64,000 nucleotides of DNA from Nocardioides aquaticus (lineage in GTDB: Bacteria > Actinomycetota > Actinomycetes > Propionibacteriales > Nocardioidaceae), in the NCBI RefSeq assembly GCF_018459925.1, contig NZ_CP075371.1, forward strand, positions 2,666,001 through 2,730,000, written 5' to 3'. This document shows, piece by piece, positions 11,470 through 23,969 of the stretch (positions are counted from its first letter, which is position 1; each line of letters starts with the position of its first letter). The notes below the pieces were generated by a model. It saw nothing but the letters and a program-made list of their open reading frames with translations, did not search any database and was not told where the DNA came from. Position numbers and translations under genes: made by a program.

Positions 11470-12681
11470 TCAGGCGACCATGCCGTGCGGGTCGATGACG
11501 TACTTCGTCGCGGCACCCGCGTCGAACTCCTGGTAGCCGCGGGGGGCGTCCTCGAGACCGATCGTCTTGGCGTTGACCGCCTTGGCGATGTCGGCCTTGC
11601 CGGCCAGGATCATGTTCATCAGCTGCCGGTTGTACTGCTTGACCGGGCACTGGCCGGTGGTGAAGGCGTGCGACTTGGCCCAGCCGAGCCCGAGCTTGAC
11701 CCCGATCTGCCCCTCCTTGGCGGCGTCGTCGACGGCCCCCGGGTCGCCGGTGACGTAGAGGCCCGGGATGCCGAGCGAGGCACCGGCCCGCGAGACGGTC
11801 ATGATGTCGTTGAGCACCGTGGCCGGGGCCTCGGCCGCGCCCTCGCCGTGGCCGCGGGCCTCGAAGCCCACCGCGTCGACCGCGGCGTCCACCTCGGGCT
11901 CGCCGAGCAGCTCGGCGATCTTGTCGGCCAGGCTGCCGTCCGTCGAGAGGTCGACGGTCTCGCAGCCGAACGTCTCGGCCTGGCGCAGGCGGTCGCCGAT
12001 CATGTCGCCGACGATCACCCGGGACGCACCGAGAAGCTGCGCCGAGAAGGCCGCGGCCAGGCCGACCGGGCCGGCGCCGGCGACGTAGACCGTCGAGCCC
12101 GTGGTGACCCCGGCGGTGTAGGCGCCGTGGTAGCCGGTCGGGAAGATGTCGGAGAGCATCGTGAGGTCCAGGATCTTCTCCAGCGCGGCGTCCCGGTCGG
12201 GGAACTTCAGCAGGTTGAAGTCGGCGAACGGGATCATCACGTACTGCGCCTGGCCGCCGAGCCAGCCGCCCATGTCGACGTAGCCGTAGGCGGCGCCGGC
12301 GCGGGCCGGGTTGACGTTCAGGCAGATGCCCGTCTTGCCCTCGTTGCACATCCGGCAGCGCCCGCAGGCGATGTTGAAGGGCACCGAGCAGATGTCGCCC
12401 TCCTTGACGAAGAGCACGTCGTCGCCGACCTCGATCACCTCGCCGGTGATCTCGTGACCCAGGGTCTGGCCGATCGGGGCGGTGGTGCGGCCGCGGACCA
12501 TGTGCTGGTCGCTGCCGCAGATGTTGGTGGTGACGAGCTTGAGGATCACCGCGTGCGGGGCGGCCTGCTTGACGCCCATCGCGTCCGCCACCTCCTTCGG
12601 GATCTCCAGCTTCGGGTAGTCGACGGTCTCGATGCTGACCTCGCCGGGGCCCTGATAGGTGACGATGCGGTTTCCGGACAT
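11470..12681 (-). CDS. fdhA: Glutathione-independent formaldehyde dehydrogenase (zinc alcohol dehydrogenase family)
   Basis: 403 residues, the length of Pseudomonas FdhA-type enzymes, which oxidise formaldehyde to formate with tightly bound NAD. The catalytic zinc site is in TTNICGSDQHMVRG and GHEITGEV; the structural zinc cysteines are in CGRCRMCNEGKTGIC; the NAD fold is YVAGAGPVGLAAAFSAQLLG. The sequence ends with KYVIDPHGMVA. GGGAGGACCACC precedes ATG 12681. It stands as a single gene divergent from panB. Formaldehyde detoxification is the likely role; other aldehydes are possible. Confidence 0.9.
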   Translation of the reverse strand: MSGNRIVTYQGPGEVSIETVDYPKLEIPKEVADAMGVKQAAPHAVILKLVTTNICGSDQHMVRGRTTAPIGQTLGHEITGEVIEVGDDVLFVKEGDICSVPFNIACGRCRMCNEGKTGICLNVNPARAGAAYGYVDMGGWLGGQAQYVMIPFADFNLLKFPDRDAALEKILDLTMLSDIFPTGYHGAYTAGVTTGSTVYVAGAGPVGLAAAFSAQLLGASRVIVGDMIGDRLRQAETFGCETVDLSTDGSLADKIAELLGEPEVDAAVDAVGFEARGHGEGAAEAPATVLNDIMTVSRAGASLGIPGLYVTGDPGAVDDAAKEGQIGVKLGLGWAKSHAFTTGQCPVKQYNRQLMNMILAGKADIAKAVNAKTIGLEDAPRGYQEFDAGAATKYVIDPHGMVA

Positions 12682-12814
12682 GGTGGTCCTCCCTCTGCCC
12701 CGCGCACGGGGCCTGACGTGACGTACCTGGCGCCCCACCGTCCCACGCCGCGTGGTCCACGTCACACCCCAGATGGCCTACGTCCCACCTGGTGGCGCGG
12801 GGCCCGCCGCGCAC

Positions 12815-12820
12815 TAGCCT
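12815..12820 (+). promoter_or_regulatory. -10 element, leaderless promoter of panB
   Basis: TAGCCT, then GGGACG, then GTG 12827. Confidence 0.5.
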
Positions 12821-12826
12821 GGGACG

Positions 12827-13708
12827 GTGACGACCAGCCCCCAGGAGACTCCCCCGTACGCCTCCGGCGCGCCCGCCGACGCACCTCACGACGGGCCCGC
12901 GCAGCCGGCCCGGCCGCGCCGGGTCCGGACCGCGCACCTGCGGGAGATGAAGGAGCGCGGCGAGCGGTTCTCGATGCTGACCGCCTACGACCAGTACGCC
13001 GCCGAGATCTTCGACGAGGCCGGCGTCGAGGTGCTCCTGGTCGGGGACAGCGCCAGCAACAACGTGCTCGGCCACGACACCTCGCTGCCGATCACGGTCG
13101 AGGAGCTGCTGCCCCTGACCGCCGCGGTCGCCCGATCGGCACGCCGCGCACTCGTGGTCGGCGACCTGCCGTTCGGGTCCTACCAGGCCTCGCCGGAGCA
13201 GGCGTACCTGACGGCGGCCCGTTTCATGAAGGAGGGCCGCGCCCAGGCCGTGAAGCTCGAGGGCGGCGTCGAGATGGTCGGGCAGATCGAGCGCCTCTCG
13301 CGCGGGGGCGTCCCGGTGATGGCCCACATCGGCTTCACCCCGCAGTCCGAGCACGCCCTCGGCGGCTACCGCGTCCAGGGCCGCGGCGACGCCGCGGAGC
13401 GGGTGCTGGCCGACGCCCGCGCGGTCGAGGCGGCCGGGGCGTTCGCGGTCGTGATGGAGATGGTGCCCGGCGACACCGCCGCCCGGGTCACCGCAGAGCT
13501 GACGATCCCCACGATCGGGATCGGCGCGGGCGCCGGCTGCGACGGCCAGGTGCTGGTCTGGCAGGACGCCTTCGGGCTGCGCACCGGGCGGCTCCCCCGC
13601 TTCGTCAAGCAGTACGCCGACGTGCGATCGGTGCTCCTCGAGGGTGCCCGCGCCTACGCCGACGAGGTCCGTACCGGCGCGTTCCCCGGGCCCGAGCACA
13701 CGTTCTGA
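12827..13708 (+). CDS. panB: 3-methyl-2-oxobutanoate hydroxymethyltransferase (PanB)
   Basis: Transfers the hydroxymethyl group from methylenetetrahydrofolate to ketoisovalerate, giving ketopantoate for pantothenate and CoA. 293 residues; a Pro/Ala-rich N-terminal extension of about 40 residues precedes the TIM barrel. Motifs: [39 protein letters not shown] (metal-binding Asp), VKLEGG, and [12 protein letters not shown] with the catalytic Glu. The GTG start follows a -10 by 6 nt, so the transcript is likely leaderless. No other pantothenate gene lies nearby. Confidence 0.96.
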   Translation: MTTSPQETPPYASGAPADAPHDGPAQPARPRRVRTAHLREMKERGERFSMLTAYDQYAAEIFDEAGVEVLLVGDSASNNVLGHDTSLPITVEELLPLTAAVARSARRALVVGDLPFGSYQASPEQAYLTAARFMKEGRAQAVKLEGGVEMVGQIERLSRGGVPVMAHIGFTPQSEHALGGYRVQGRGDAAERVLADARAVEAAGAFAVVMEMVPGDTAARVTAELTIPTIGIGAGAGCDGQVLVWQDAFGLRTGRLPRFVKQYADVRSVLLEGARAYADEVRTGAFPGPEHTF

Positions 13709-13750
13709 GACCAGGCCGGTCATTCCCTCCCGGGCGTCGGTCGCCGGGGT

Positions 13751-13756
13751 TAGCGT
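13751..13756 (+). promoter_or_regulatory. -10 element, leaderless promoter of gene 13763
   Basis: TAGCGT, then GAGCCC, then ATG 13763. Confidence 0.5.
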
Positions 13757-13762
13757 GAGCCC

Positions 13763-15004
13763 ATGCGCACCCCCGTCGTCGCCTCGCTCGTCGCCTCGTC
13801 CCTGCTCGCGCTGACCGCCGCGCTGCTCCCGGCGACGGGAGCCGGCGCCGAGCCGGCGGTGCCGGTGGGCAGCGGGGCCTCGGCGGTCGGGCCGACGGCG
13901 CCGATGACGGCGTACCCGTCCCCGGTGACCGCCCGCGCGCCGCGCCCGTTCCCGGCCCTGCAGGTGACCACGCTCGCCGACGGGCTCGACCACGCCTGGG
14001 ACGTCCAGGAGCTCCCTGGGGGCGGGCTGCTCGTCAGCGAGCGGGACCGGGCCCGGCTCAGCATCGTCGACGACGGGGGCACCCGCACCCTCGACTTCCC
14101 CTCCGACCGGGTGTGGGTCTCGGGAGAGACGGGCCTGATGGGCCTGGCCGTCGACCCGGGCTTCGAGGACAACCGCCGCTTCTACACCTGCCAGGGCAGC
14201 AACGCCGCCGGGGACCGGCACGACGTCCGGGTCGTGGCGTGGCGGCTTGGCCAGGACGGCACCACGGTCGGCGGGGCCGACGTGCTGCTGAAGGGCATCC
14301 AGGCCACGAGCGGCCGCCACGGCGGCTGCCGACTGCTGGTCACCGACCGAGGCGCCCTCCTGGTCGGCACCGGCGACGCCGCGGTCGGCGCCAACCCGCA
14401 GGACCGGACCTCCCTCAACGGCAAGGTGCTGCGGCTGGACCCGCGGACCGGCCGCCCGTCGGCGGCCAACCCGTGGGCCGGCTCGGAGAACCGCAAGAAG
14501 CGCTACGTGCTCACCTACGGCCACCGCAACGTGCAGGGCCTCGCCCAGCGGGCCGACGGCTCGCTGTGGTCGGTGGAGCACGGCTCCTACCGCGACGACG
14601 AGGTCAACCTGCTGCGCCGCGGCGCCAACTACGGCTGGGACCCGCGCCCCGGCTACGACGAGTCCGTGCCGATGACCGACTTCTCGCTGCCGGGCAAGCA
14701 GCGCGCCGCACGCTGGCGCTCGGGCAACCCGACCATCGCCCCGTCGGGGGCGACCTTCATCCGCGGCGCTGCATGGGGCCGCTACCGCGGACGCCTGGCC
14801 GTCGCCGTGCTCGGCGGGACGCGGATGATGTTCCAGGCCTACGACGGCAAGGGGCGGCTCACGGACGTACGGGTGCCCCCGGTGCTGCGCGAGCAGGGCC
14901 GGCTGCGCTCGGTCACCCAGCTGGCCGACGGCGCGCTGGTCGTCACCACCGACAACGGCGGGGGCGCCGACCGCGTCCTGCGGGTGGAGCCGGTGCGGGG
15001 CTGA
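13763..15004 (+). CDS. Secreted PQQ-type sugar/sorbosone dehydrogenase (beta-propeller)
   Basis: 413-residue exported protein of the glucose/sorbosone dehydrogenase family, which oxidises sugars outside the membrane, usually with PQQ. The signal peptide is MRTPVVASLVASSLLALTAA up to GAGAEPA. Propeller motifs: LDHAWDVQELPGGGLLVSER, GETGLMGLAVDPGFEDNRRF, LNGKVLRLDPRTG, YGHRNVQGLAQRADGSLWSV and EHGSYRDDEVNLLRRGANYG, the last being the typical active-site GxNYGW region. No PQQ synthesis genes are in the window, so the cofactor is uncertain. It converges on the transporter gene that follows. Confidence 0.9.
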   Translation: MRTPVVASLVASSLLALTAALLPATGAGAEPAVPVGSGASAVGPTAPMTAYPSPVTARAPRPFPALQVTTLADGLDHAWDVQELPGGGLLVSERDRARLSIVDDGGTRTLDFPSDRVWVSGETGLMGLAVDPGFEDNRRFYTCQGSNAAGDRHDVRVVAWRLGQDGTTVGGADVLLKGIQATSGRHGGCRLLVTDRGALLVGTGDAAVGANPQDRTSLNGKVLRLDPRTGRPSAANPWAGSENRKKRYVLTYGHRNVQGLAQRADGSLWSVEHGSYRDDEVNLLRRGANYGWDPRPGYDESVPMTDFSLPGKQRAARWRSGNPTIAPSGATFIRGAAWGRYRGRLAVAVLGGTRMMFQAYDGKGRLTDVRVPPVLREQGRLRSVTQLADGALVVTTDNGGGADRVLRVEPVRG

Positions 15005-15049
15005 CCACCCCTCACCCCGACTCCCCCGCCGACGCCGCCGACGCCGCCG

Positions 15050-16723
15050 CTAGATCACCAGGCCCAGGGCGGCCGGGCCGATCGTGACGGTGAAGAGGGT
15101 GATCAGCACGGCGCCCATCACGTTGAGCACCGCCCCGCCACGGGCCATCTCGGTGATCTTGACCGTGCCGGTGCCGAAGACGATCGCGTTCGGCGGGGTG
15201 CCGACCGGCAGCATGAACGCGCACGTCGCGGCCAGCGCCGCCGGGATCAGCAGGGTCGTCGGGTCCACGCCGATGCCGACCGCCACCCCGCCCAGGATGG
15301 GGATGAACGTGGCCGCGGTCGCGGTGTTGCTGGTGACCTCGGTGAGCAGCAGGACCAGGGTGACCACCGCGAGCAGCAGCAGCACGATCGGCAGGACGCC
15401 CAGGCCGCCGACCTGGGAGCCGAACCACTGGTCGAGCCCGGAGCCGGCCACGGCGCCGGCCAGGCTGAGCCCGCCGCCGAACAGCAGCAGGACGCCCCAG
15501 GGCAGGCCCTTCTCGGCGTCGTGCCACTCCAGGGTCATCGTGCCGCGGTCGTCGGCGGGGATCAGGAAGAGCACGATGCCGGCCCCGACGGCGATCACGG
15601 TGTCGTCGAGCGACCCGAGCCACGGCGCGGCGTCGGCCACCGCGCCGACGCTGGAGAGCACCCCGGGGACGATCCACAGGAAGGCGGCGCCGGCGAAGAC
15701 CGCGAGCACGATCTTCTCGCCGCGGCTCATCGGGCCGAGGTCGGCGATCTGGTCGTTGATCAGCTCCTCGCCGCCGGGCAGCTCGGCGAGGTCGAAGCGG
15801 AAGATCACCCGGGTGACCACGAGCCAGGCCAGCGCGAGGAAGACGACCACGATCGGGACGCCGAGCAGCATCCACTGCAGGAAGCCGATGTCGGTGCCGA
15901 GCTCGGTGCCGATGTAGCCGGCGACGATCGCGTTGGGCGGGCTGCCCAGCAGGGTCCCCAGCCCGCCGATCGAGGCCGCCCAGGCGATGGAGAGCAGGAG
16001 CGCGACCCCGAAGAGGCGGACGTCGCGGTCCTCGACCAGGTCGCTGACGGCGGTGCCGTCGTGCAGCGCCTCGGCGGTGGCGCCCTCCTCGGGCCCGGAG
16101 CCCTTCCGGCCGGTGTTCTCGACGACCAGCGACAGCACGCTGATCCCGATCGGGAGCATCATCAAGGTGGTGGCGGTGTTCGACACCCACATCGACAGGA
16201 ACGCGGTCGCGATCATCATCCCGAGCACGATCCGTCGTGGCTGGGTGCCGACCCGGCGCAGGGTCAGCAGGGCGATCCGGCGGTGGAGGTCCCACTTCTG
16301 CATCGCGATCGCGATCAGGAACCCGCCGAGGAAGAGGAAGACGATCGGGTCGGCGTACGGCGCCGTGGCGTCGTCGATCCCCAGCCCGGTCAGGGGCGGG
16401 AACAGCACGATGGGCAGCAGGGCCGTGGCCGACAGCGACATCGCCTCGGTCATCCACCAGATCGCCATCAGGGTCCCGACGGCGGCGACCACCCGCCCGT
16501 CCGCCGAGAGGTCCGCCGACCCGAGGGCGACGTAGACGGCGCCGGCCAGCACCACCCCGAGCGCCCGGAAGGACCACTGCAGACCCGGGGAACGACCCGT
16601 CGCGCTGGCGTCGTCCCCTCCCGCCCCGGTCACCTCGTGCTGCTCGGTCCTGGCGCCGGTCCCGGTCGTGCTGCCGGTGCTGCCGGTGCTGCGGGCACGC
16701 TGATCCTGCTCGTCCTGGGCCAC
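15050..16723 (-). CDS. DASS/SLC13-family anion symporter
   Basis: 557-residue membrane protein, probably importing di- or tricarboxylates with sodium. A disordered Ser/Thr/Gly-rich cytoplasmic head of about 45 residues precedes roughly 11-12 membrane segments. The two helical hairpins with SNT motifs are visible: FLSMWVSNTATTLMMLPI in the first half and LLTEVTSNTATAATFIPILG in the second, with GSPPNAIVAGYIG and VGTPPNAIVFGTG as the matching re-entrant NA motifs. GTG 16723 has AGGA 6 nt upstream. It is probably transcribed alone. Confidence 0.92.
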   Translation of the reverse strand: MAQDEQDQRARSTGSTGSTTGTGARTEQHEVTGAGGDDASATGRSPGLQWSFRALGVVLAGAVYVALGSADLSADGRVVAAVGTLMAIWWMTEAMSLSATALLPIVLFPPLTGLGIDDATAPYADPIVFLFLGGFLIAIAMQKWDLHRRIALLTLRRVGTQPRRIVLGMMIATAFLSMWVSNTATTLMMLPIGISVLSLVVENTGRKGSGPEEGATAEALHDGTAVSDLVEDRDVRLFGVALLLSIAWAASIGGLGTLLGSPPNAIVAGYIGTELGTDIGFLQWMLLGVPIVVVFLALAWLVVTRVIFRFDLAELPGGEELINDQIADLGPMSRGEKIVLAVFAGAAFLWIVPGVLSSVGAVADAAPWLGSLDDTVIAVGAGIVLFLIPADDRGTMTLEWHDAEKGLPWGVLLLFGGGLSLAGAVAGSGLDQWFGSQVGGLGVLPIVLLLLAVVTLVLLLTEVTSNTATAATFIPILGGVAVGIGVDPTTLLIPAALAATCAFMLPVGTPPNAIVFGTGTVKITEMARGGAVLNVMGAVLITLFTVTIGPAALGLVI

Positions 16724-16777
16724 GGTGGGTCCTCACGGGTCGGGGTCTGTGACCCGGGTCACCCTAACCGGAGCGGT

Positions 16778-17092
16778 TCACCAGCCCCCGAGCACCGCGC
16801 CGACGAGCAGGACCACGAACCACACCCCCACCGAGACCACCGCCACCAGCGGCACCCGCCGCGGGTGGGGCGTCCACCAGCGCACGCACACCACGAAGGC
16901 CGCGACCCAAAGGACGAGGAGCAGCACGACGCCCCACCACGGCGCCACCAGCACGCTGGCGCCGTGCAGGAACAGCGAGGCCGCCATCAGGCCCATGCCC
17001 ACGAACGGCCACGGCGACGGCGCGTCGGGGGGCCGGGGTGCCCGCCGGGCCGCGCGCCTGGCCTCGCGGGCCGCGTTGCGCCGGCGCGCCAC
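16778..17092 (-). CDS. Small membrane protein of unknown function
   Basis: About 104 residues. The first 30 are basic (VARRRNAAREARRAARRAPR); then three hydrophobic segments follow: FVGMGLMAASLFLHGASVLV, WGVVLLLVLWVAAFVVCVRW and VPLVAVVSVGVWFVVLLVGA. GTG 17092 lies 8 bp after the stop of the SPOR-like gene, so the two form an operon. No catalytic motif is seen; similar small membrane proteins are common in actinobacteria and unassigned. Confidence 0.7.
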   Translation of the reverse strand: MARRRNAAREARRAARRAPRPPDAPSPWPFVGMGLMAASLFLHGASVLVAPWWGVVLLLVLWVAAFVVCVRWWTPHPRRVPLVAVVSVGVWFVVLLVGAVLGGW

Positions 17093-17100
17093 CGGTGCGG

Positions 17101-17298
17101 TCAGTCCTCGTCGGGCTTCGGGACCTCGTCGTCGTTCCAGTCGGGGTCGCGGTCCCAGGCCTCGGTGCGCTCCGCGGCCTTCTCCAGGGCACGGGAGGCC
17201 TCGGCCTCGGAGTCGTACGGTCCGAGGCGGTCCTGGTTGCGGCACCCGTCGCGACCCTCGACCTTCTTGTGGTTCAAGCAGTACCAGAACTCGCTCAT
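17101..17298 (-). CDS. Small SPOR-like protein
   Basis: 65 residues, MSEFWYCLNHKKVEGRDGCR at the start, then NQDRLGPYDSEAEASRALEK and an acidic tail. This is a small actinobacterial protein often labelled SPOR-domain because of the DRLGPYxSxAEA pattern, which resembles the SPOR beta-alpha unit. Two cysteines and a histidine (CLNH, C18) could bind metal. It is cytoplasmic, with no signal. It leads a two-gene unit with the membrane protein downstream. Confidence 0.75.
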   Translation of the reverse strand: MSEFWYCLNHKKVEGRDGCRNQDRLGPYDSEAEASRALEKAAERTEAWDRDPDWNDDEVPKPDED

Positions 17299-17424
17299 GG
17301 AGCGGAAACTACACCGCGGACCTCCCCTCCGCGCGGGGCGCAGGCCACCCCGGCCAGCACGACCGCGGCGACCGGCGGGGTCGAGCTGGGTCGTCCCGTC
17401 TGACGAGCCGCTAGGCTGCCTCAC

Positions 17425-17823
17425 GGACGGGCTGGTCGGGCGACCGCGTGGACCGGGAGACCGGTCCCCGAGGAAGGTCCGGGCTCCACAGGGCGAGGTG
17501 GTGGGTAACACCCACCCGGGGCAACCTGCGGGACAGTGCCACAGAGAACAGACCGCCTCCCCGGCTCCGGCCGGGGCGGTAAGGGTGAAACGGTGGTGCA
17601 AGAGACCACCAGCGGTCCGGGCGACCGGATCGGCTCGGCAAACCCCACCTGGAGCAAGGTCAAGAAGCTGCTCTCCGGAGCAGTGCGTGCGCGTTCGAGG
17701 GCGGCCCGCCCGAGTGCACGGGTAGACCGCTGGAGGCTGTCGGCAACGGCAGCCGTAGATGGATGGTCGCCCCCGAGGCAGTGATGCCGAGGGACAGAAC
17801 CCGGCCTACAGGCCAGCCCGTCC
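17425..17823 (+). ncRNA. rnpB: RNase P RNA (type A, actinobacterial)
   Basis: Catalytic RNA that trims the 5' ends of tRNA precursors. The ends pair: GGACGGGCTGG at the 5' end with CCAGCCCGTCC at the 3' end. Conserved blocks appear in order: GAGGAAGGTCCGGGCTCC, ACAGAGAACAGACCGCC, AAGGGTGAAACGGTGGTGCA and AGGGACAGAACCCGGC with TACAGGCCAG. The length of about 399 nt fits actinobacterial rnpB. Exact ends are estimated from the pairing. Confidence 0.93.
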
Positions 17824-18132
17824 ACCCCACCGCTCCTGACCTGCGAAAACGCAGTCACCCCACCTCGCCGGGCCGCACACGGGCCACAGGGGGCCCGGAA
17901 CGGAGTCAATCGCCTGCCTCGTGCGGTCGTCTGAGTCCGGCCGCAGATAGCTGTCGGTGTCGAGCGTCTGGACCGCGGACGCGTTCAGTCGGCGACGGCG
18001 ACGAGGTCGACCCAGACTTGCTTCAAGCCCCGTGATGCCTTGGCCCGTGGCCGGCCCCATGCGCCGGTAGCGCAGCGGGTGGCGGCGAACCGGGGAGCCG
18101 GCGCACGTCCCTGCAAGGACCCGTCTACGCCG
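17824..18132. other. Intergenic region between rnpB and the lipoprotein gene
   Basis: No gene is visible. It holds one inverted repeat, TGCGCCGG at 18060-18067 with CCGGCGCA at 18098-18105, just upstream of the lipoprotein promoter; a terminator or structured leader is possible. Confidence 0.4.
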
Positions 18133-18138
18133 TACCGT
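18133..18138 (+). promoter_or_regulatory. -10 element, leaderless promoter of the lipoprotein gene
   Basis: TACCGT, then CGTCTC, then ATG 18145. Confidence 0.5.
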
Positions 18139-18144
18139 CGTCTC

Positions 18145-18837
18145 ATGGAACGACCGCCAGGCATCGTGCCGGCTCTTCTGGCCGCGATGGTTCTGCTGGC
18201 TGCATGCGGCTCGGACGCCGCCTCCGTCAGCGACCCGGACAGTGCCGAGGCGACTCCGCCCAGCCTGGCCGCGGCCGTGGTCGCCCACTACGACGAGCCG
18301 CTGGTCGCTGCCTCCGCGCTGTTGCCCGACGAGTTCGAGGAGCTGCTCAGCGAGGACACGCTGGCCGTCGAGCTGGCCTTCGACCGCCCGGAGGGTGACA
18401 ACACCCACGTCAGGGTGATCGTCTCGCCCGACGACCCCTTCGCGGGCGATGAGCACGAGTTCCCCGACTGCTCCGTCTTCGAGTGCGAGGACATCAGTAC
18501 CGGCGAGGTCGAGGCTACGCTGCTTTACGAGAACGGTTCTCCCGAGGAGGACCCGGGCCTCGTGGCGGCCATCGCCGACCAGGGCGACCACGTCGTGTTC
18601 GTCCGCGCCTACGGCCCGTTCGTCCCCCTCGAGCGCGACGACCTCGAGCAGGACGCCGAGGTCATGGCACTCGGCGATGCGGTGGGCGACATTGCCACCG
18701 ACCCTGCGGTCGGGTTCCGCACGAGCGCCGCGTACGCCTCCGGCGGCGAGGGGATCTGCGCCGGCGACGACTGGCTGGACTGGTTCGGCCAGGGCAACGG
18801 CTACCCGAGGCCGGACGACTACGTGGACTACTGCTGA
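18145..18837 (+). CDS. Lipoprotein of unknown function
   Basis: 230 residues. The signal peptide MERPPGIVPALLAAMVLLAA ends in the lipobox LLAAC, so the mature protein is anchored by lipid at Cys22 on the outer face of the membrane. The rest is acidic with no recognised domain; CSVFEC and the final IC...YC give four cysteines that could form disulfides. ATG 18145 follows a leaderless-type promoter. No neighbour suggests a function; the next gene is 270 bp away on the other strand. Confidence 0.75.
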   Translation: MERPPGIVPALLAAMVLLAACGSDAASVSDPDSAEATPPSLAAAVVAHYDEPLVAASALLPDEFEELLSEDTLAVELAFDRPEGDNTHVRVIVSPDDPFAGDEHEFPDCSVFECEDISTGEVEATLLYENGSPEEDPGLVAAIADQGDHVVFVRAYGPFVPLERDDLEQDAEVMALGDAVGDIATDPAVGFRTSAAYASGGEGICAGDDWLDWFGQGNGYPRPDDYVDYC

Positions 18838-19106
18838 CGCGCCGGTCGCTCTAGCAGCAGGCCTTGGACTTTGCCGCGCAGGATCCGGTGGAGGTGGGCG
18901 ACGTGCAGCTGGCGGCCGAACAGCACGTCAGACCTGACCCGGAGCACGTCCCGCGCGCCTCCGCGTAGCGGCCGTTCTGGAGCACTCGATCACCATGACG
19001 TGGGCCTGGGCGGAAAGTCCGGAACGGGTGTGTGTTGGCTGTCAGCGCCGAGGCAGCTATCGACTCTCGGGCAGGAACGCCGGCGCAGCGGACTCAACGG
19101 TCCCGC

Positions 19107-22259
<3,153 letters not shown>

Positions 22260-22579
22260 CTCTCCACCGTGACAGACGCCGCGACCCCAGGGGCGATAAG
22301 CCACCACAAGTCGGTGGCCCTCGATCACCGTGCCAACTCGACAAGCTGAACCGGGCGTCCGGACCCAATCGCCGTTCGTTCGCTACCAATATCGGCACCG
22401 CACGGGTCCGACACCGCAGCCACGACGACGCAGCCCATGCGGCGACTCGCGTGCCCGACCGGGCCCGACGCCCTCAAGGTCACCGATTGCGGATCCTTCC
22501 AAGGTGGTTCGGGAGCGACTTGCGGCGCCAGCGGTCGCTCGACGCATTGCTGGCAGGAGTCAACGGCACGAGAGCGCGG
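22260..22579. other. Intergenic region, nothing recognised
   Basis: 320 bp between the hybrid kinase start and the end of the peptidase gene. No convincing open frame, RNA or repeat is seen; it should hold the kinase promoter. Confidence 0.4.
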
Positions 22580-23242
22580 TTATGACCCGAACTCCGTCCA
22601 CCGGCCCTCGGAGACCACATCGACGGAGCCATCGACGACCCTGATAGCGGTCTGCTCGTCGATGGCGTAGGCCGGGATGCCAATGTCGGCGGCCCACCGC
22701 TCCGCGTGGGCAGGGGTGTTCTCCGGGAACGCGCCCAGGTGCGGGAAGATCGAAAAGTCGACGACGCCCAAGGTGCGGTCGTCCGTCGCGTAAGGCCACT
22801 CGACGAAGTCCGCTCCGATCCGGGGCGTCAGCACCATGCTCCCCGCACTAACCCCCACCCAAACCGTGTCAGGGAGCGACGACAGCAGGTCGGCCAGCCC
22901 GGATTCGCGCATCCAGTGACAGAGGTACGTCGCGTCCCCACCGTCCACCAGCAGCACGTCGGCCTCACGGACCCACGGGATCCAACGCTCCGCGCCAATG
23001 GTGGGCAGTGCGGTGAGCTCCAGGACACCGAGCGACGCCCAGCCCAGGCCGGACAGGTGACGGAAGTCGGGCTGGCCGGCAACGAGCCTCCGCACCGACG
23101 CCGGCCCACACATCGGATGGCCCCACTGCGCGGTAGGGACACAGAGGGCGTGGCTCTCGGCGATTGGTTTTCCGAGGACCTGCACGAGCGCCGCGTTGAT
23201 GCTGGGGTTTGTGATGCCGCCCGAGGTGAGCAAGAACTTCAT
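22580..23242 (-). CDS. Peptidase E-like (S51) protein
   Basis: 220 residues of the S51 / class I amidotransferase-like fold. MKFLLTSGGITNPSINAALV opens the fold, ADVLLVDGGDATYLCHWM is the substrate loop, and WVGVSAGSMVLTPRIG holds the nucleophile Ser; PHLGAFPENTPAHAERWA supplies the His. Family members cleave N-terminal Asp dipeptides or cyanophycin-type products; the substrate here is unknown. GAGGAACC precedes ATG 23242. It is a single gene, with no operon partner. Confidence 0.88.
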   Translation of the reverse strand: MKFLLTSGGITNPSINAALVQVLGKPIAESHALCVPTAQWGHPMCGPASVRRLVAGQPDFRHLSGLGWASLGVLELTALPTIGAERWIPWVREADVLLVDGGDATYLCHWMRESGLADLLSSLPDTVWVGVSAGSMVLTPRIGADFVEWPYATDDRTLGVVDFSIFPHLGAFPENTPAHAERWAADIGIPAYAIDEQTAIRVVDGSVDVVSEGRWTEFGS

Positions 23243-23546
23243 GGTTCCTCCGAACTCGCGCGAGAACGATGAATGTGCCTGACGACTCGCGACCGCACCG
23301 AGATTCATCGCAGGTAGAGCAACGTCGTCATGGATCCTGAATCGTCCTGACGTGTTGCTCGATCGGACCTGCGCGCAATCCGCCCCACCCACCGGCACAG
23401 GATCGCTCGACCGACCCGATTACTGATCGGACATCTGGATCTCTCGGTCTACTCCGCACGGGACTGTGCCGCTTGACGATCGACTACCGGCATTGCGGAT
23501 CGCGGCTACCGATCCGTGCGAGCCGGCAGCTGGGGCGACCTTCGGG
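23243..23546. other. Intergenic region, nothing recognised
   Basis: About 300 bp between divergent genes for peptidase E and a VOC protein; it must hold both promoters. No RNA or repeat is seen. Confidence 0.4.
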
Positions 23547-23552
23547 TAGAAA
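23547..23552 (+). promoter_or_regulatory. Weak -10-like element of the VOC gene
   Basis: TAGAAA, then GGGCGT, then ATG 23559: the same 6-nt spacing as the leaderless promoters, with a mismatch at the last base. Confidence 0.3.
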
Positions 23553-23558
23553 GGGCGT

Positions 23559-23969
23559 ATGTCTGAATTTCCGCATTTGATGCACACGGCAATCGACACG
23601 CCAGACCCTCGCGGACTCGCGGAGTTCTATCGAGAGTTCCTCGGACTGCGCTACCGCCCCGGAGACGAGCCGCCAACTGGGGCGTCTGAGGACGACGTCC
23701 ATTGGCTTGTACTCGTCGATGACGAAGGCAAACGCAAGATCGCGGTACAACACGTCGATTCGCTGCCGCGACCGACCTGGCCAAGTCATGAGGTGCCGAT
23801 GCAACTCCATCTCGACTTCTCAGTCAGCACCCACCACGAACTTGAGCGTCAAAAGGATCGAGCCCTCGCTCTTGGTGCGACGATCTTGCTCGACCGCTCG
23901 GAAGATCCCGATGTGGGCTGCGTCCTGGCCGACCCCTCCGGTCATCCATTCTGCCTTCTCTCGCGCTAG
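23559..23969 (+). CDS. VOC/glyoxalase-like protein
   Basis: 136 residues in one vicinal-oxygen-chelate fold. LMHTAIDTPDPRGLAEFYRE with a first metal-type His, VPMQLHLDFSV with a second, and VGCVLADPSGHPFCLLSR closing the domain. Such proteins include glyoxalases, dioxygenases and antibiotic-binding proteins; no residue settles which. It has no ribosome site, so a leaderless start is likely. It lies alone at the left of the repeat-bearing accessory stretch. Confidence 0.85.
   Translation: MSEFPHLMHTAIDTPDPRGLAEFYREFLGLRYRPGDEPPTGASEDDVHWLVLVDDEGKRKIAVQHVDSLPRPTWPSHEVPMQLHLDFSVSTHHELERQKDRALALGATILLDRSEDPDVGCVLADPSGHPFCLLSR

Noticed and set aside
18055..18110. tRNA-like GGTAGCGCAGCGGG near an inverted repeat
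   Set aside because: No T-loop GGTTCGA, no acceptor stem of 7 bp and no anticodon arm; only a simple hairpin remains.
18838..18966. Short plus-strand frame with a protein-like reading (DPVEVGDVQLAAEQHV) after the lipoprotein gene
   Set aside because: No start codon or ribosome site, ends quickly, no relation to a known domain; may be a gene remnant but cannot be supported.
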